The notes under the pieces were generated by a model that saw only the letters and a list, made by a program, of their open reading frames with translations, was not told the origin of the DNA and ran no database searches. This document shows, piece by piece, positions 15,759-23,277 of a stretch of 28,232 bases of DNA; the stretch's first letter is position 1; every line of letters begins with the position of its first letter. This stretch comes from DASWVC01 sp036401335 (GTDB lineage Bacteria; Verrucomicrobiota; Verrucomicrobiia; Chthoniobacterales; JAFAMB01). Location of the stretch: contig DASWVC010000326.1 of the NCBI GenBank assembly GCA_036401335.1, positions 1 through 28,232 on the forward strand, written 5' to 3'. The translations under genes were made by a program, and so were the position numbers.

Positions 15759-16754
15759 TTAATTACCTTCCGGCAGCGAGATTTCCAGCAAGGTCACCTC
15801 GCCGTGCGTCCGGCATAAACATGCCCCAACGACGGCCGGCACGAGCAACACGTCCCCCTTGCCAAACTGATAACTTGCACCCCCGTGCTCCAACTGACCG
15901 CCGCCGGCGATGCACACCAACACACGTGGGGTTTCCGTTGCACCGACCATAAACGGTGAGTCGGCGCAGAGTCGCCACAAGCCGAAATGTTGACTAACAA
16001 AGAGCCGCTCCCTCCGAACTTGCTCCCCCTGTGCCACCTCCGGCGCCACGGGCCGGACCGCGCCTTGCGAAAAATCGATGCAAGCCAGTGCTTCCTCAAC
16101 CTGCAACGCTCGAGGCCGGCCCGTCCTGGCATCAACATGGTCCCAGTCAAAGAGCCGAAACGTCACGTCGCTGTTTTCCTGCACCTCGAACACCACAAGG
16201 TCGCCCAGCGAGTGGACGGTTCCAGCCTCCAGCAGGATGGCATCGCCGATCCCGGGTGTGAAGCTCGCCAGGCAGTCCGGCACCGTGCGGGTCGTAATCG
16301 CCCGCCGCACCTCCTCCGCCGTGGTGGCTCGCTTCAGGCCGGCGTAAATGCAGCCGTGACGCCCTGCTTCCAAGACCACCCAACCTTCCGTTTTGCCGCT
16401 CTCGCCCGCGGGCAGATAACGTGTTTGCTGATCCGACGGGTGCACTTGGACCGAGAGCGTGTCGCGCGCATCCAGAAACTTCAGCAGCAGCGGGAACCGG
16501 TGAAAACGCCCGGCCAGCTTTCCCATAAACTGGTCCGGCGCCTGCTGGAGCAACTGCGCGATCGTTTTGCCTTTGAGCGGCCCACGGGCAACCAGGCTCG
16601 CATGGTCAGGGCGGTCGCTCAGGATCCACGCCTCGCCGATTGGACCGTCGCCGGGAAGCGGGGCGGAAAGCAGGTTCCCCAAACGCCGGCCACCCCAGGG
16701 CCGGTACTGGTAAATCGGCTCAAATTGCAACGGGTACAAAGGTGTTTCTTTCAT
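15759..16754 (-). CDS. manA: mannose-6-phosphate isomerase, class I
   Basis: This 331 aa cupin-type enzyme interconverts mannose-6-phosphate and fructose-6-phosphate. Zinc ligands of the family are in place: Q103 and H105 in SVQVHPSDQQ, E123 in GKTEGW, and H181 in LEAGTVHSLGD. YQYRPWGGRRLG at the N-terminus and VQENSDVTFRLFDWDHVDAR are further family blocks. The C-terminal cupin part (VLVCIAGGGQLEHGGASYQF) is complete. The frame continues upstream to 16952, but ATG 16754 starts exactly at the conserved N-terminus (MKETPLYPLQFEPIYQ). It is transcribed ahead of the GH130 gene. The ribosome binding site is weak. Confidence 0.93.
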   Translation of the reverse strand: MKETPLYPLQFEPIYQYRPWGGRRLGNLLSAPLPGDGPIGEAWILSDRPDHASLVARGPLKGKTIAQLLQQAPDQFMGKLAGRFHRFPLLLKFLDARDTLSVQVHPSDQQTRYLPAGESGKTEGWVVLEAGRHGCIYAGLKRATTAEEVRRAITTRTVPDCLASFTPGIGDAILLEAGTVHSLGDLVVFEVQENSDVTFRLFDWDHVDARTGRPRALQVEEALACIDFSQGAVRPVAPEVAQGEQVRRERLFVSQHFGLWRLCADSPFMVGATETPRVLVCIAGGGQLEHGGASYQFGKGDVLLVPAVVGACLCRTHGEVTLLEISLPEGN

Positions 16755-16896
16755 GGTGTCAGTTTTCAGGCGCAAGCCCGCGGACCTCCGCCGAAAGGAA
16801 CACAGTCTCCCGCTCAGAAGGCGCGCGCCAATGCGGACTTTGCTCCCCATTTTACTTGAAGCGCTCTCGGACAAGCTAAATATATTGCCGGAGCGG

Positions 16897-17163
16897 TTAA
16901 TACAGGGTTTTTCTTTTCCACACGGTCTCCGTGCGGCTTTTGAGCGGCTCAACCAGCGGGTGAAAGATCACGCCCTGGTGTGGCAGCATCCGGCATGCCT
17001 CGGGCAGCAGGGCCAACTCCTCCCGAACGAAGCTTAAATCGATCTGGTCTTTCTCAAAAGCTCGGAATTGCTCGGTTACGGTCAGGTCGAAAAGGTTAGG
17101 CGCGACGTCAGGCCAGACCTCGCCAAGGCACCGAGGCCACCGGGCAGCAAATTGTAGTGGAAG
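16897..17163 (-). pseudogene. LysR-family regulator remnant (effector domain only, internally deleted)
   Basis: The last 88 codons of a leftward frame read as two LysR pieces. WPDVAPNLFDLTVTEQFRAF followed by EKDQIDLSFVRE is the start of the effector domain (family pattern L..G.IDLGFVR). It joins directly to ELALLPEACRMLPHQGVIF, which belongs near the C-terminus. The DNA-binding domain is absent and about 80-100 residues between the two blocks are missing. Together with the quinone oxidoreductase start and the intact MFS gene to its right, it looks like a decayed lysR-qor-MFS neighbourhood. Confidence 0.6.
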
Positions 17164-17225
17164 CGAGCGCTCCGAGGCGGAGTTTTGATTCGAAGGTTGC
17201 AACACAACTCCCCTTGTGGGTCTCG

Positions 17226-17282
17226 GCGCGCGGCAACCCTCCCCGAGGGTTGGGCGCGCGCTCACCCCCGTTCCGTGGGGGT
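17226..17282. repeat. two adjacent strong hairpins
   Basis: GCGCGCG-G-CAACCCT (17226-17240) pairs with AGGGTTG-GG-CGCGCGC (17246-17261), a stem of about 14 bp with a small bulge. Immediately after, ACCCCC-GTTCCGT-GGGGGT (17264-17282) forms a second perfect 6-bp stem. There is no T-run, so they look like repeat-element structures rather than terminators. Confidence 0.55.
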
Positions 17283-17340
17283 TCTCGGGAGGCGACCGGC
17301 GCACGCCCGGAACCGAACGAGCGACGTTTTGCGCCTGGCG

Positions 17341-17610
17341 GCAACGCCCCGCTGCGCCACGCCCGGTCGAATCGCACACGCACGTCCCCCAGCCGCAGCG
17401 GCCGTTGCGGCAAGTGCTCCAGCATGGATAGGCACAAGCTTCCGGCTTCCTCCTCGGCCAGTGGTTGGCCGATCACGGGCCGCAACTGCCCCACGAAGGC
17501 TTCGAGCCGGCTCAGGTCCTCCAACAAGGCCGAAACTTCCTCATCAAGCGCGCCCACCAGCACGATTTGCCCAGGCACACCCTTTGGGAACAAGGCCACC
17601 GTCGGGCGCA
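17341..17610 (-). pseudogene. coding-like remnant, possibly a CorC/HlyC transporter-associated domain
   Basis: About 90 leftward codons look protein-like (VPGQIVLVGALDEEVSALLE, then PLAEEEAGSLCLSMLEHLP and RPLRLGDVRVRFDRAW). The spacing of LAEEEAGSLCLSMLEHLPQ before LRLGDVRVRF recalls the CorC_HlyC domain pattern (LPEEEADTLAGLVLERLGRIP..GD). This is a tentative reading. The stretch has no start of its own and merges into unrelated sequence on both sides. Confidence 0.25.
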
Positions 17611-17699
17611 GAAAGGCTGGAGGGCGGCCAACGCTCCCTTTCAGAACCACTTCGGCCCAGCTTGCGGGTGAACCTTTCCTTCGCGCGCCCGGAAAGAAG

Positions 17700-17796
17700 G
17701 CCGCCGGGTGGCCTGGGCCCGGTGCCTCGGGGGCGCGACCTCCACGAGCTTTAACGCTTCGGGTCCGCCTTGTTGTTCCACTCGGATTGCTTTCAT
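17700..17796 (-). pseudogene. quinone oxidoreductase (zinc-type ADH family) N-terminal remnant
   Basis: An ATG at 17796 with a perfect AGGAGG six bases upstream starts MKAIRVEQQGGPEALKLVEV, the usual N-terminus of NADPH:quinone reductase-like proteins. After the next APP the homology continues one frame over as PEAPGPGHP (family: P.PGPGEVLV), then stops. So only about 30 of roughly 325 codons remain, with a frameshift inside. The translation signals are still intact. Confidence 0.65.
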
Positions 17797-17987
17797 AACG
17801 TGCCTCCTTTTCGCCCGGCAATCGGCCACGGACAAAAGCCAAGAGCGTGAATCCATGGTCGGTTCGGTTGGTTGTTCCTTTCAATTCGATGCCATCGGCG
17901 GGTAAATGCGTGGCCGCGTCGACGCGGCCGAACGGCTTTACCGACTGATGGACGGCCGTTTTTGCCTGTCCTTCTTTTGGCTGACAT

Positions 17988-19217
17988 CTAACGGGACAAA
18001 GCGCCATGTCCTCGCTTGATCAGCGGTCGCAGGCGGTCGCCGTTGCCGACCGTCAACGACGAAAAAACAAGCAGAACCGTGCCGCCGATGAACGTTGCCG
18101 CGACCGAGACATGGTCCAGGAGCAATCCCCCGAAGGCCGCGCCCAGCATGACGGCGAACTGGATCGCCCCCACCATTAACCCGCCGCCGCTTTCCGGTTC
18201 GTCGTGGATGCCTTTCGAAAGCCAGGTAGACCATGCCACGGGGATCGCCGAGTTCACGGCACCCCAGGCCACGAGCGCGACGGCCACCGGCCAGTACAGG
18301 TGCCCGACCGCCACCAGGCCCAGCGTCACCGCCGCCCAGATCAAAGGCAGCCAGCGCAGCAAGCGATAGAGGTATTTGCCAGCCAAGGCGCTGGCTCCAT
18401 AGGTTCCGATGAACCCCGCCAATCCCAGGCCCAGCAGGAGCAGCGACAGACCTGGCACGTCCACGTGCGTCGTGCCTTCGAGGAACGGGCGCAGGTAGGT
18501 GAAGACGCAGGATGCGCCGACAAAGGTGAGCATCACCCCGGCCATGGCGAATGCCACGTTGCGGCGCTTGAGCAGCCCGAGGAGCTTGCCCACGGGGTTG
18601 GGTGGCCCCGGCGGCATGGACGGCAGGCTCATCCACTGCCAGACCAGGTTGAGCACGACGATGGGGGCCAGCGACCAGAACACGCCGCGCCAGCCGATCA
18701 GGCCGCCCACGTAGCTGCCGATGGGACCCGCGAAGGCCATGGCCACGGCATGGCCCGTGTAGACGACGCCGAGCGCCTTGGGCACGGCGTCCGCGGGCAC
18801 CAGGCGCATGACCGTGGCCGTAGCCAGGGACCAGAACCCGCCGATGACCACGCCCAGGAGCGCGCGGGCGACCATCAGCACGGCGAAGTTGGGCGCTTGC
18901 GCGATCAGGACCAGGGAGGCGAGCATCACGGCCGTCAGCCCCAGCAGGACGTGGCGGCGGTCGAAGCGGCCAGGCACCGTCGCGATGAACAGACTAGTGA
19001 CCACCGCAAAGAGGCCGGAGATCGAGATGGCTTGGCCGGCCATACCCTCGGTGGCGTGGAGGTCCGCGGCAATCGGCGTGAGCAGGCTCACCGGCATGAA
19101 CTCGGAGGCGACGAGCATCGCCACGCAAAGCGCCATGGAGCCGACCGCGCTCCAGGTCTGCCGTCCTACAATAGCGGCGGGAGGCTGCGAAACGTTGGCG
19201 TCAACTTGGGTGATCAT
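17988..19217 (-). CDS. nepI: MFS exporter, NepI (purine ribonucleoside efflux)-like
   Basis: The 409 aa, 12-helix transporter resembles E. coli NepI along its length: RQTWSAVGSMALCVAMLVAS at helix 1, EFMPVSLLTPIAADL, the MFS motif A-like loop PGRFDRRHVLLGL, then VIGGFWSLATATVMRLVPAD and VPKALGVVYTGHAVAMAFAG. The C-terminal half keeps PVAWSTWLSKGIHDEPESGG. In E. coli NepI exports inosine and related nucleosides; substrate here is inferred only from resemblance. The start MITQVDANVSQ at 19217 gives a normal cytoplasmic tail, but the ribosome binding site is weak. It is surrounded by decayed genes yet shows no lesion. Confidence 0.85.
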   Translation of the reverse strand: MITQVDANVSQPPAAIVGRQTWSAVGSMALCVAMLVASEFMPVSLLTPIAADLHATEGMAGQAISISGLFAVVTSLFIATVPGRFDRRHVLLGLTAVMLASLVLIAQAPNFAVLMVARALLGVVIGGFWSLATATVMRLVPADAVPKALGVVYTGHAVAMAFAGPIGSYVGGLIGWRGVFWSLAPIVVLNLVWQWMSLPSMPPGPPNPVGKLLGLLKRRNVAFAMAGVMLTFVGASCVFTYLRPFLEGTTHVDVPGLSLLLLGLGLAGFIGTYGASALAGKYLYRLLRWLPLIWAAVTLGLVAVGHLYWPVAVALVAWGAVNSAIPVAWSTWLSKGIHDEPESGGGLMVGAIQFAVMLGAAFGGLLLDHVSVAATFIGGTVLLVFSSLTVGNGDRLRPLIKRGHGALSR

Positions 19218-19989
19218 CTTTTATTCTTTCTGGTGTTCACGTGGTGGGTAAAGGCAGTCTAATCCCCCGTGAAGAACGCCAAACTGGTTTGTGGCCCGGG
19301 TGGCAAGGAGCTACCATCGCTCGTGCCGGGTTTCGCGTGGGCTTTAAGGCGGAAAATCATTGAGCAATACTTCCCCTCCCCTAAGCGCCCGGAGCCGCTT
19401 CCTGGCCAGAGAGCCCCGGATAATCTCCCACCCGTCAAATTCAAACCTTCGGTGTTGAAGCCGGATGGTTGCGGCGCTTCGCCCGCACCCTTGGCTTGGC
19501 CGGCCACCCTTTAAGGAGTTGGTCCGAGGGATGGGCCGGTGCTCGGCCTTCCGCCGTCAACGTCGGCCTCCGGCACAAACGGCCTGCTTCCCACGGCGTG
19601 GGTCCCGTCCATTTATTCCGTGGCCTCGGTTGACGCGGCGCGCCGGTCGGGGCGGGAGGTCACTGCATTTTGCGTTCGGGAAGGGCTGCGCCCTTCGGAG
19701 CGCAAAAACTTGATGCAAGGACCGCGACGGCTACGTCAAAAAAGGCGAGAAGGGAACACCCCATCATGTTCCGGACACCGGAGAGGAAAAGGGGCGCGGG
19801 ACATTTCGCCAATGGATCGAAAGGAGGAGTCGTTTTCGCCCTAAAGCTGAGGTTCGATGGCGGCCTTGTCTATGACCGACCATACTTTCTCGATCCGTTC
19901 GCCGTTGTAGTGAACTTCCTCATGAACGAACCGTCCCAGATTCAGGGTAGGCGGGTTGCCCCAAGAAGCTGCCTGCTTGAGCTGACAGA
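19218..19989. other. intergenic stretch, no gene recognised, with one large palindrome
   Basis: Open frames of 80-120 codons exist on both strands but have the Arg/Pro/Gly/Ala composition of chance frames, and none has a recognisable motif or good start. The only structure is the palindrome at 19664-19717. Confidence 0.5.
19664..19717. repeat. 54-nt three-part palindrome
   Basis: Nested arms pair around a TGC loop: TGCA (19664-19667) with TGCA (19714-19717), TTTTGCG (19668-19674) with CGCAAAA (19701-19707), and GAAGGGC (19680-19686) with GCCCTTC (19690-19696). Internal loops separate the arms. No gene ends next to it, so it may be a mobile or REP-type hairpin. Confidence 0.65.
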
Positions 19990-20310
19990 GTGTTCACGAG
20001 CATCAAGGAAATCCTCGAGGTGTTACCGAAACTGACCCAAGAAGAAAAACGGCAGCTCTGGAACGTCCTCGATCACGGGCTTCCTCCAGATGCCAAGGAA
20101 GAGCGCCCGGCACTCTTGGCCGCCTTCAATGAAAGCATCCGCTCTTTGGAGAACGGACTTGAGTCGTTGGTTTACCATGGATCAAAAGTTAAAAAGCGTC
20201 CCGGCGTCCTGAAACTCGTCCACGGAAATTACCTGATTTACCGCCGTGTCAACGAGGCCAAGAAAACCGTTGAGGTCCTCAGCTTTAAGCGCGGAGCGAA
20301 GGTGAAATAG
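19990..20310 (+). CDS. antitoxin-RelE/ParE toxin chimera (deletion fusion)
   Basis: The 106 aa frame (GTG start) reads as two halves of a type II toxin-antitoxin pair. Residues 1 to about 58 resemble a small antitoxin: FTSIKEILEVLPKLTQEEKR, then PALLAAFNESIRSLENG, like the LLAAIDEGIRSLE block of such antitoxins. From about residue 65 it is the C-terminal part of a RelE/ParE toxin: RPGVLKLVHGNYLIYRRVNE followed by AKKTVEVLSFKRGAK. The end of the antitoxin and the first 50 or so residues of the toxin are missing, so an in-frame deletion probably joined the two genes. The toxin fold would be incomplete; whether the product still binds anything is unknown. It could be called a pseudogene, but the frame is unbroken. 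Confidence 0.6.
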   Translation: MFTSIKEILEVLPKLTQEEKRQLWNVLDHGLPPDAKEERPALLAAFNESIRSLENGLESLVYHGSKVKKRPGVLKLVHGNYLIYRRVNEAKKTVEVLSFKRGAKVK

Positions 20311-20612
20311 GGCAAGGGGGGACGGCAAATGCGCCGTGCGGGTGCATTCCGACGTTGTTCCAGACGCGCAAGGAGGGGTGGGGAACACCGACTCCGCAAA
20401 GAGCGCGTTCGCAGGCCTCTAACAGTTGAAGAGTCAACGCAGCGTGCGACTGACTTCACCGAATCGCGTGAACCGGTCCAGTACAAACCAATGCGCTGGG
20501 ACATCCGGATGACATGTCGACCTGCCAGAGTTGGTCCCGTCAAGTAACAGGTTCCCCAAGCCCCGTCATTCTGTCCCGTTGGTTGGGCGTTGAGGCCGTG
20601 CTACCTTGCGGG
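20311..20612 (+). other. intergenic stretch, nothing recognised
   Basis: About 300 bp between the toxin-antitoxin chimera and the VapB-like gene. I see no gene, terminator or repeat that I can support. Confidence 0.45.
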
Positions 20613-20840
20613 GTGGGCACACTGACCGAAATGGAAGCCGGCGCCGAGGCGCTGCCGCACGAGCAGAACGAGCAACTCCTGGCTTTCCTCGCGGCCAAGC
20701 TCGGACGGACCTTAGAGGCCATCGGCACCGTCACCGCAAGCAAGGCACGGCGTGCGGGTCTGCACGCGCGGGCATGGGACGTGGGGCAGGATTTCGATGC
20801 GCCGCTGCCGGATGCGTTCTGGCTTGGTTGCGACGCCTGA
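20613..20840 (+). CDS. VapB-type antitoxin (partner toxin destroyed)
   Basis: The 75 aa product (GTG 20613; ATG 20631 is an alternative start) has the layout of small antitoxins paired with PIN-domain toxins. An N-terminal helix-rich part AEALPHEQNEQLLAFLAAKL is followed by the tail GLHARAWDVGQDFDAPLPDA with FWLG, close to the common W.V..DFD.PLPDEFWLG ending that touches the toxin. The stop codon overlaps the first codon of the VapC remnant (CTGA), as in intact vapBC operons. With the toxin truncated, the antitoxin is an orphan. Confidence 0.6.
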   Translation: MGTLTEMEAGAEALPHEQNEQLLAFLAAKLGRTLEAIGTVTASKARRAGLHARAWDVGQDFDAPLPDAFWLGCDA

Positions 20841-20878
20841 AGCTCCTCTTTGATACGCACGCATTCCTAGACCGTTGG
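20837..20878 (+). pseudogene. VapC PIN-domain toxin remnant (first 14 codons)
   Basis: LKLLFDTHAFLDRW is the invariant start of VapC toxins (MKLLLDTHAFLWW), with the first catalytic Asp present. The start codon is CTG instead of ATG or GTG and homology ends after 14 codons. The frame runs on without a stop into the protoglobin ATG at 20891. Confidence 0.65.
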
Positions 20879-20890
20879 AAGGGACATTTT

Positions 20891-21496
20891 ATGAAAGAAG
20901 GCTGCGAAAACATTCCGGGATACTCGTACGGGACTGCCGAAGTTCCGCCGTCGCCGATCTCAATGCAGGAACTAAATGAATTGAAAATCAGCACCGGATT
21001 TACGGAAGAAGACCAGCGCTACCTACGGCTCGCGGGTGAGGTGCTTGCAGACCAGACCAAACAAATCGTCGACCACTGGCGCAACGGCATCATCGCGAGC
21101 ATCCCAATCCTCGCCAGGCACTCTCGGTCGCCAGAAGGCGACGCGATCCCCGAGTACCTGGCGAGCAGCAACCTGCGTTTTCAGCAATGGATTCTGGACA
21201 CCTGCCTCCGGCCCTACGATCAAGACTGGATCAACTACCAACAAGAAATCGCCCTGCGCCACACCACTTTGAAGAAGAACAAGGTCGACCAGGTTCAATC
21301 GACACCGTACGTGCCGCTACGCGACATCATCGGGTTTATAGCGATCATGAACGAGACCATCAAACCGTACCTTGCGGTAAAAGGGAATTGCGCCGAAGAG
21401 GTTGACAAGATGCATCGGGCATGGTGCAAGTCAATTCAACTTCAGTTGGCGCTTTGGGCTAACCTGTACACCAGGCAGGCACCGAACGAGTGGTAA
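20891..21496 (+). CDS. protoglobin (single-domain haem globin)
   Basis: This 201 aa soluble protein matches protoglobins along its whole length: IPGYSYGTAEVPPSPISMQE, then FTEEDQRYLRLAGEVLADQ, RFQQWILDTCLRPYDQDWIN and YQQEIALRHTTLKKNKVDQV. His124 in EIALRHT corresponds to the proximal haem ligand. KPYLAVKGNCAEEVDKMHRA and the Trp near the end complete the fold. Protoglobins bind O2, CO and NO; proposed roles are gas sensing, nitrosative defence or carbene/nitrite chemistry. No sensor or kinase domain is attached. AGGG seven bases before ATG 20891 supports this start, although the frame is open back into the VapC remnant. No operon partner is visible. Confidence 0.92.
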   Translation: MKEGCENIPGYSYGTAEVPPSPISMQELNELKISTGFTEEDQRYLRLAGEVLADQTKQIVDHWRNGIIASIPILARHSRSPEGDAIPEYLASSNLRFQQWILDTCLRPYDQDWINYQQEIALRHTTLKKNKVDQVQSTPYVPLRDIIGFIAIMNETIKPYLAVKGNCAEEVDKMHRAWCKSIQLQLALWANLYTRQAPNEW

Positions 21497-21559
21497 TCGA
21501 ATTTTTTTGTAAAGAAACCGCGTTTGTGCCTTAACGGCGCTAACGCCAAGTACGCCGCG

Positions 21560-21728
21560 CAATCGACCGGGGCTCGCGCGGACCCAGCTGATCCAGCCGG
21601 GCCAAAGGTCCCCCCGGTTCGGCCAGCCGTTCCAACGCGCCTCCAATTCGCAGGCCACCACCCTCTTGGCGGGATCCACCGCCCCCTGCCGACTCCGCCA
21701 ACGGCGCCTCGTAGCGGGCGGCCTCCAA
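21560..21728 (-). pseudogene. large serine recombinase remnant, frameshifted
   Basis: Two leftward frames must be combined. One gives LEAARYEAPLAES (21728 onward). The next gives AVDPAKRVVACELEARWN, the block typical of large serine recombinases (AVDPENRLVARELERRWN). The first frame then resumes with ALERLAEPGGPLARLDQLGP. The last two blocks read the same bases GTTGGAACG in different frames, as if two tandem copies had collapsed into one. Only about 55 codons of a 500-700 codon gene survive. Confidence 0.6.
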
Positions 21729-21758
21729 TTATTCCGTGCCGCCAGAGCCCTGGTGCGT

Positions 21759-22061
21759 ATGCTCAAGAACGGCTTGCAGGAAAAGCCGAGCACCGACCGG
21801 CTCGACCGCATGATAGCCAGCTTTCGGCTGGACGTTCACCAGCAGGTTGCTGGTTTCCGACTCCAAATCGTTTGGCTCTTGGTCGCCTCCCTGCTCAGCA
21901 TCGTGGTCACCGCGCTCTCGAAACACCATCCTTGCAGCCCAGGCCCTTCACCCGTTTCGAACGGTCGCCGATCCGGAGCGCCTCGAAGCAGGTGCCATTC
22001 TCTACGCGCTCGTCGGAGGCGGTTCGTCAATAACCCCTGTTCTCGGCCACTAACTTCCTAA
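21759..22061 (+). CDS. possible small membrane protein (doubtful)
   Basis: From ATG 21759 the frame reads MLKNGLQEKPSTDRLDRMIA and SFRLDVHQQVAGF, an amphipathic helix-like stretch, then a clean membrane helix LQIVWLLVASLLSIVVTALS. After that it turns into Arg/Ser/Pro-rich sequence like a chance frame, so the gene may be truncated or frameshifted near 21930. Helix-plus-one-TM small proteins of this kind occur widely, but I cannot name a family. Confidence 0.3.
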   Translation: MLKNGLQEKPSTDRLDRMIASFRLDVHQQVAGFRLQIVWLLVASLLSIVVTALSKHHPCSPGPSPVSNGRRSGAPRSRCHSLRARRRRFVNNPCSRPLTS

Positions 22062-22187
22062 GTGACCGGCAACCGAACGGGCCGGCCGACAGGTTAGGAT
22101 CGTACCAACCTCCGCCGCGCCAGATCTCGACCCTCCCTGCCGCCCCTGAAGCGCGAGGGCGTCATTCCATGTAACGTGTGGCATTGA

Positions 22188-22665
22188 ATGATGAAAACGT
22201 TGCGATCGATCCTCCTCCTGGCGCTTGCACTCCTTGCCATTCACACGGGGCATGCCCAGACCTTGGCTTCCCCCCTCGAAAATACCAGCATCGGTCAGCC
22301 GCAGAATGTTCATTGACCCAAGTTCGAGCAGCGTTGCTCTGGGCAAGGCCAAGCTGACCGTCAGTCCGCTCGTTCAACAAAGGGCCGTCTACACCGGCGA
22401 TTACCAGCTCAAGGTCACCCCCTATCTTTTCAAACGTCAGAAGGGAGGCTTGGTCCTGGCATCGTCAGGAGATCTGGTTGCTCAATTAGCTCAAGAAAAC
22501 GCGGTGGAATTTACGGGAAAGGCAACCAACCTCGCCGACGGCACGAGCAAGGTGGTTCGAGGGAAGGCAACCCCCTCCACGCCTGATCAGGGCGCGGTTA
22601 CCTTCTCGATTTTGACGGACAATGGCGAGATGGTGTTTAACACGTTTTACCACCTCGGGACTTAG
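22188..22665 (+). pseudogene. secreted hypothetical protein split by a frameshift
   Basis: ATGATG at 22188-22193 starts MMKTLRSILLLALALLAIHT with GHAQ, a textbook signal peptide. This frame ends at a TGA at 22312-22315 after QPQNVH. The reading continues one frame over as IDPSSSSVALGKAKLTVSPL, with VYTGDYQLKVTPYLFKRQKG, AVEFTGKATNLADGTSKVVR and VTFSILTDNGEMVFNTFYHL, to a stop at 22665. Joined, the two give a plausible secreted beta-rich protein of about 155 residues. The lesion is a single-base change between about 22280 and 22315. It could be a real mutation, programmed, or a sequencing error. The family is not recognised. Confidence 0.65.
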
Positions 22666-23277
22666 CCATTCTGGACCGCGGCCAAAGCCGGCGCGAGGCG
22701 GAGCTTTAACCCGTACGTTGCGGCGCGGCTCATCGGGAAGCGCTGCACACTATCCTTGAATCAAGCAGCGGCAAAAGAATCCGTGTTCCAGCGCCACCCG
22801 CGCGTCGTTCGGAACGCGCGACTGTTGCCGTAGTGGCCCACGCGCCGTGGTTTCAAACGCCAGCAAGGGGTGAAGCCAAGAGGCTCAAAACGCGCCCAGC
22901 GCGGTTTTGTTGCGTTCCTTCATGGTCCCAGCAGCACACCAGGGCGGCGGCATCCCAGCAGGTTTCTTTCTACGACAGGTTGCGGGCATCCGTTGGCTCG
23001 GTACGCACGGTAATCGCAGAGGTTCGCTTAGGGCCTTACAATACTTAAGATACTTAGAGGAATTGACACCCTGAGAGTCCGCTTTCTCGACCGCGAGATT
23101 TCTTATCTTCGATTTTTCTGCCAAAGGCCGGTGCCCTGCCAGCTTGTTTCTCGTACGCCTGCGAGGTAAGAGTATTTCTCTCGCTTAAGTTGTGGAAAGC
23201 CTGATGGTGACCACAGAAAGGAAATCACCGTAGCCATGGTGGCCGCCGGCCAAGGAGGGCCGACGGTTTTTCTCCTT
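22666..23277. other. intergenic stretch with a terminator-like hairpin
   Basis: No coding frame of convincing composition on either strand. Apart from the hairpin at 23243-23271, I see only short AT-rich segments (for example around 23035-23060). Confidence 0.45.
23243..23271 (+). terminator. rho-independent terminator-like hairpin
   Basis: CCGCCGGCC (23243-23251) pairs with GGCCGACGG (23258-23266) with one mismatch, loop AAGGAG, followed directly by TTTTT. No intact rightward gene ends just before it, so it may be left over from a lost gene. Confidence 0.45.

Noticed and set aside
17108..18007. 299-codon leftward frame taken as one gene
   Set aside because: It runs through pieces of different origin (quinone reductase remnant, a coding-like block, hairpin repeats and the LysR remnant region), so it is not a single protein.
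18204..19262. Long open frame on the plus strand, 352 codons, and another at 24176-25039 on the minus strand
   Set aside because: Both are antisense to intact MFS genes and consist of His/Gln/Arg/Gly-rich chance sequence.
21847..22053. Rightward reading ALHPFRTVADPERLEAGAIL as a gene end
   Set aside because: It looks protein-like for about 40 codons, but the frame upstream is chance-like and no family is recognised.
17170..22712. Shared string CGAGGCGGAG followed by T/C and TTT near 17171 and near 22694, considered as a repeat family
   Set aside because: The match is only about 14 bases with no similarity around it; chance cannot be excluded without a genome search.
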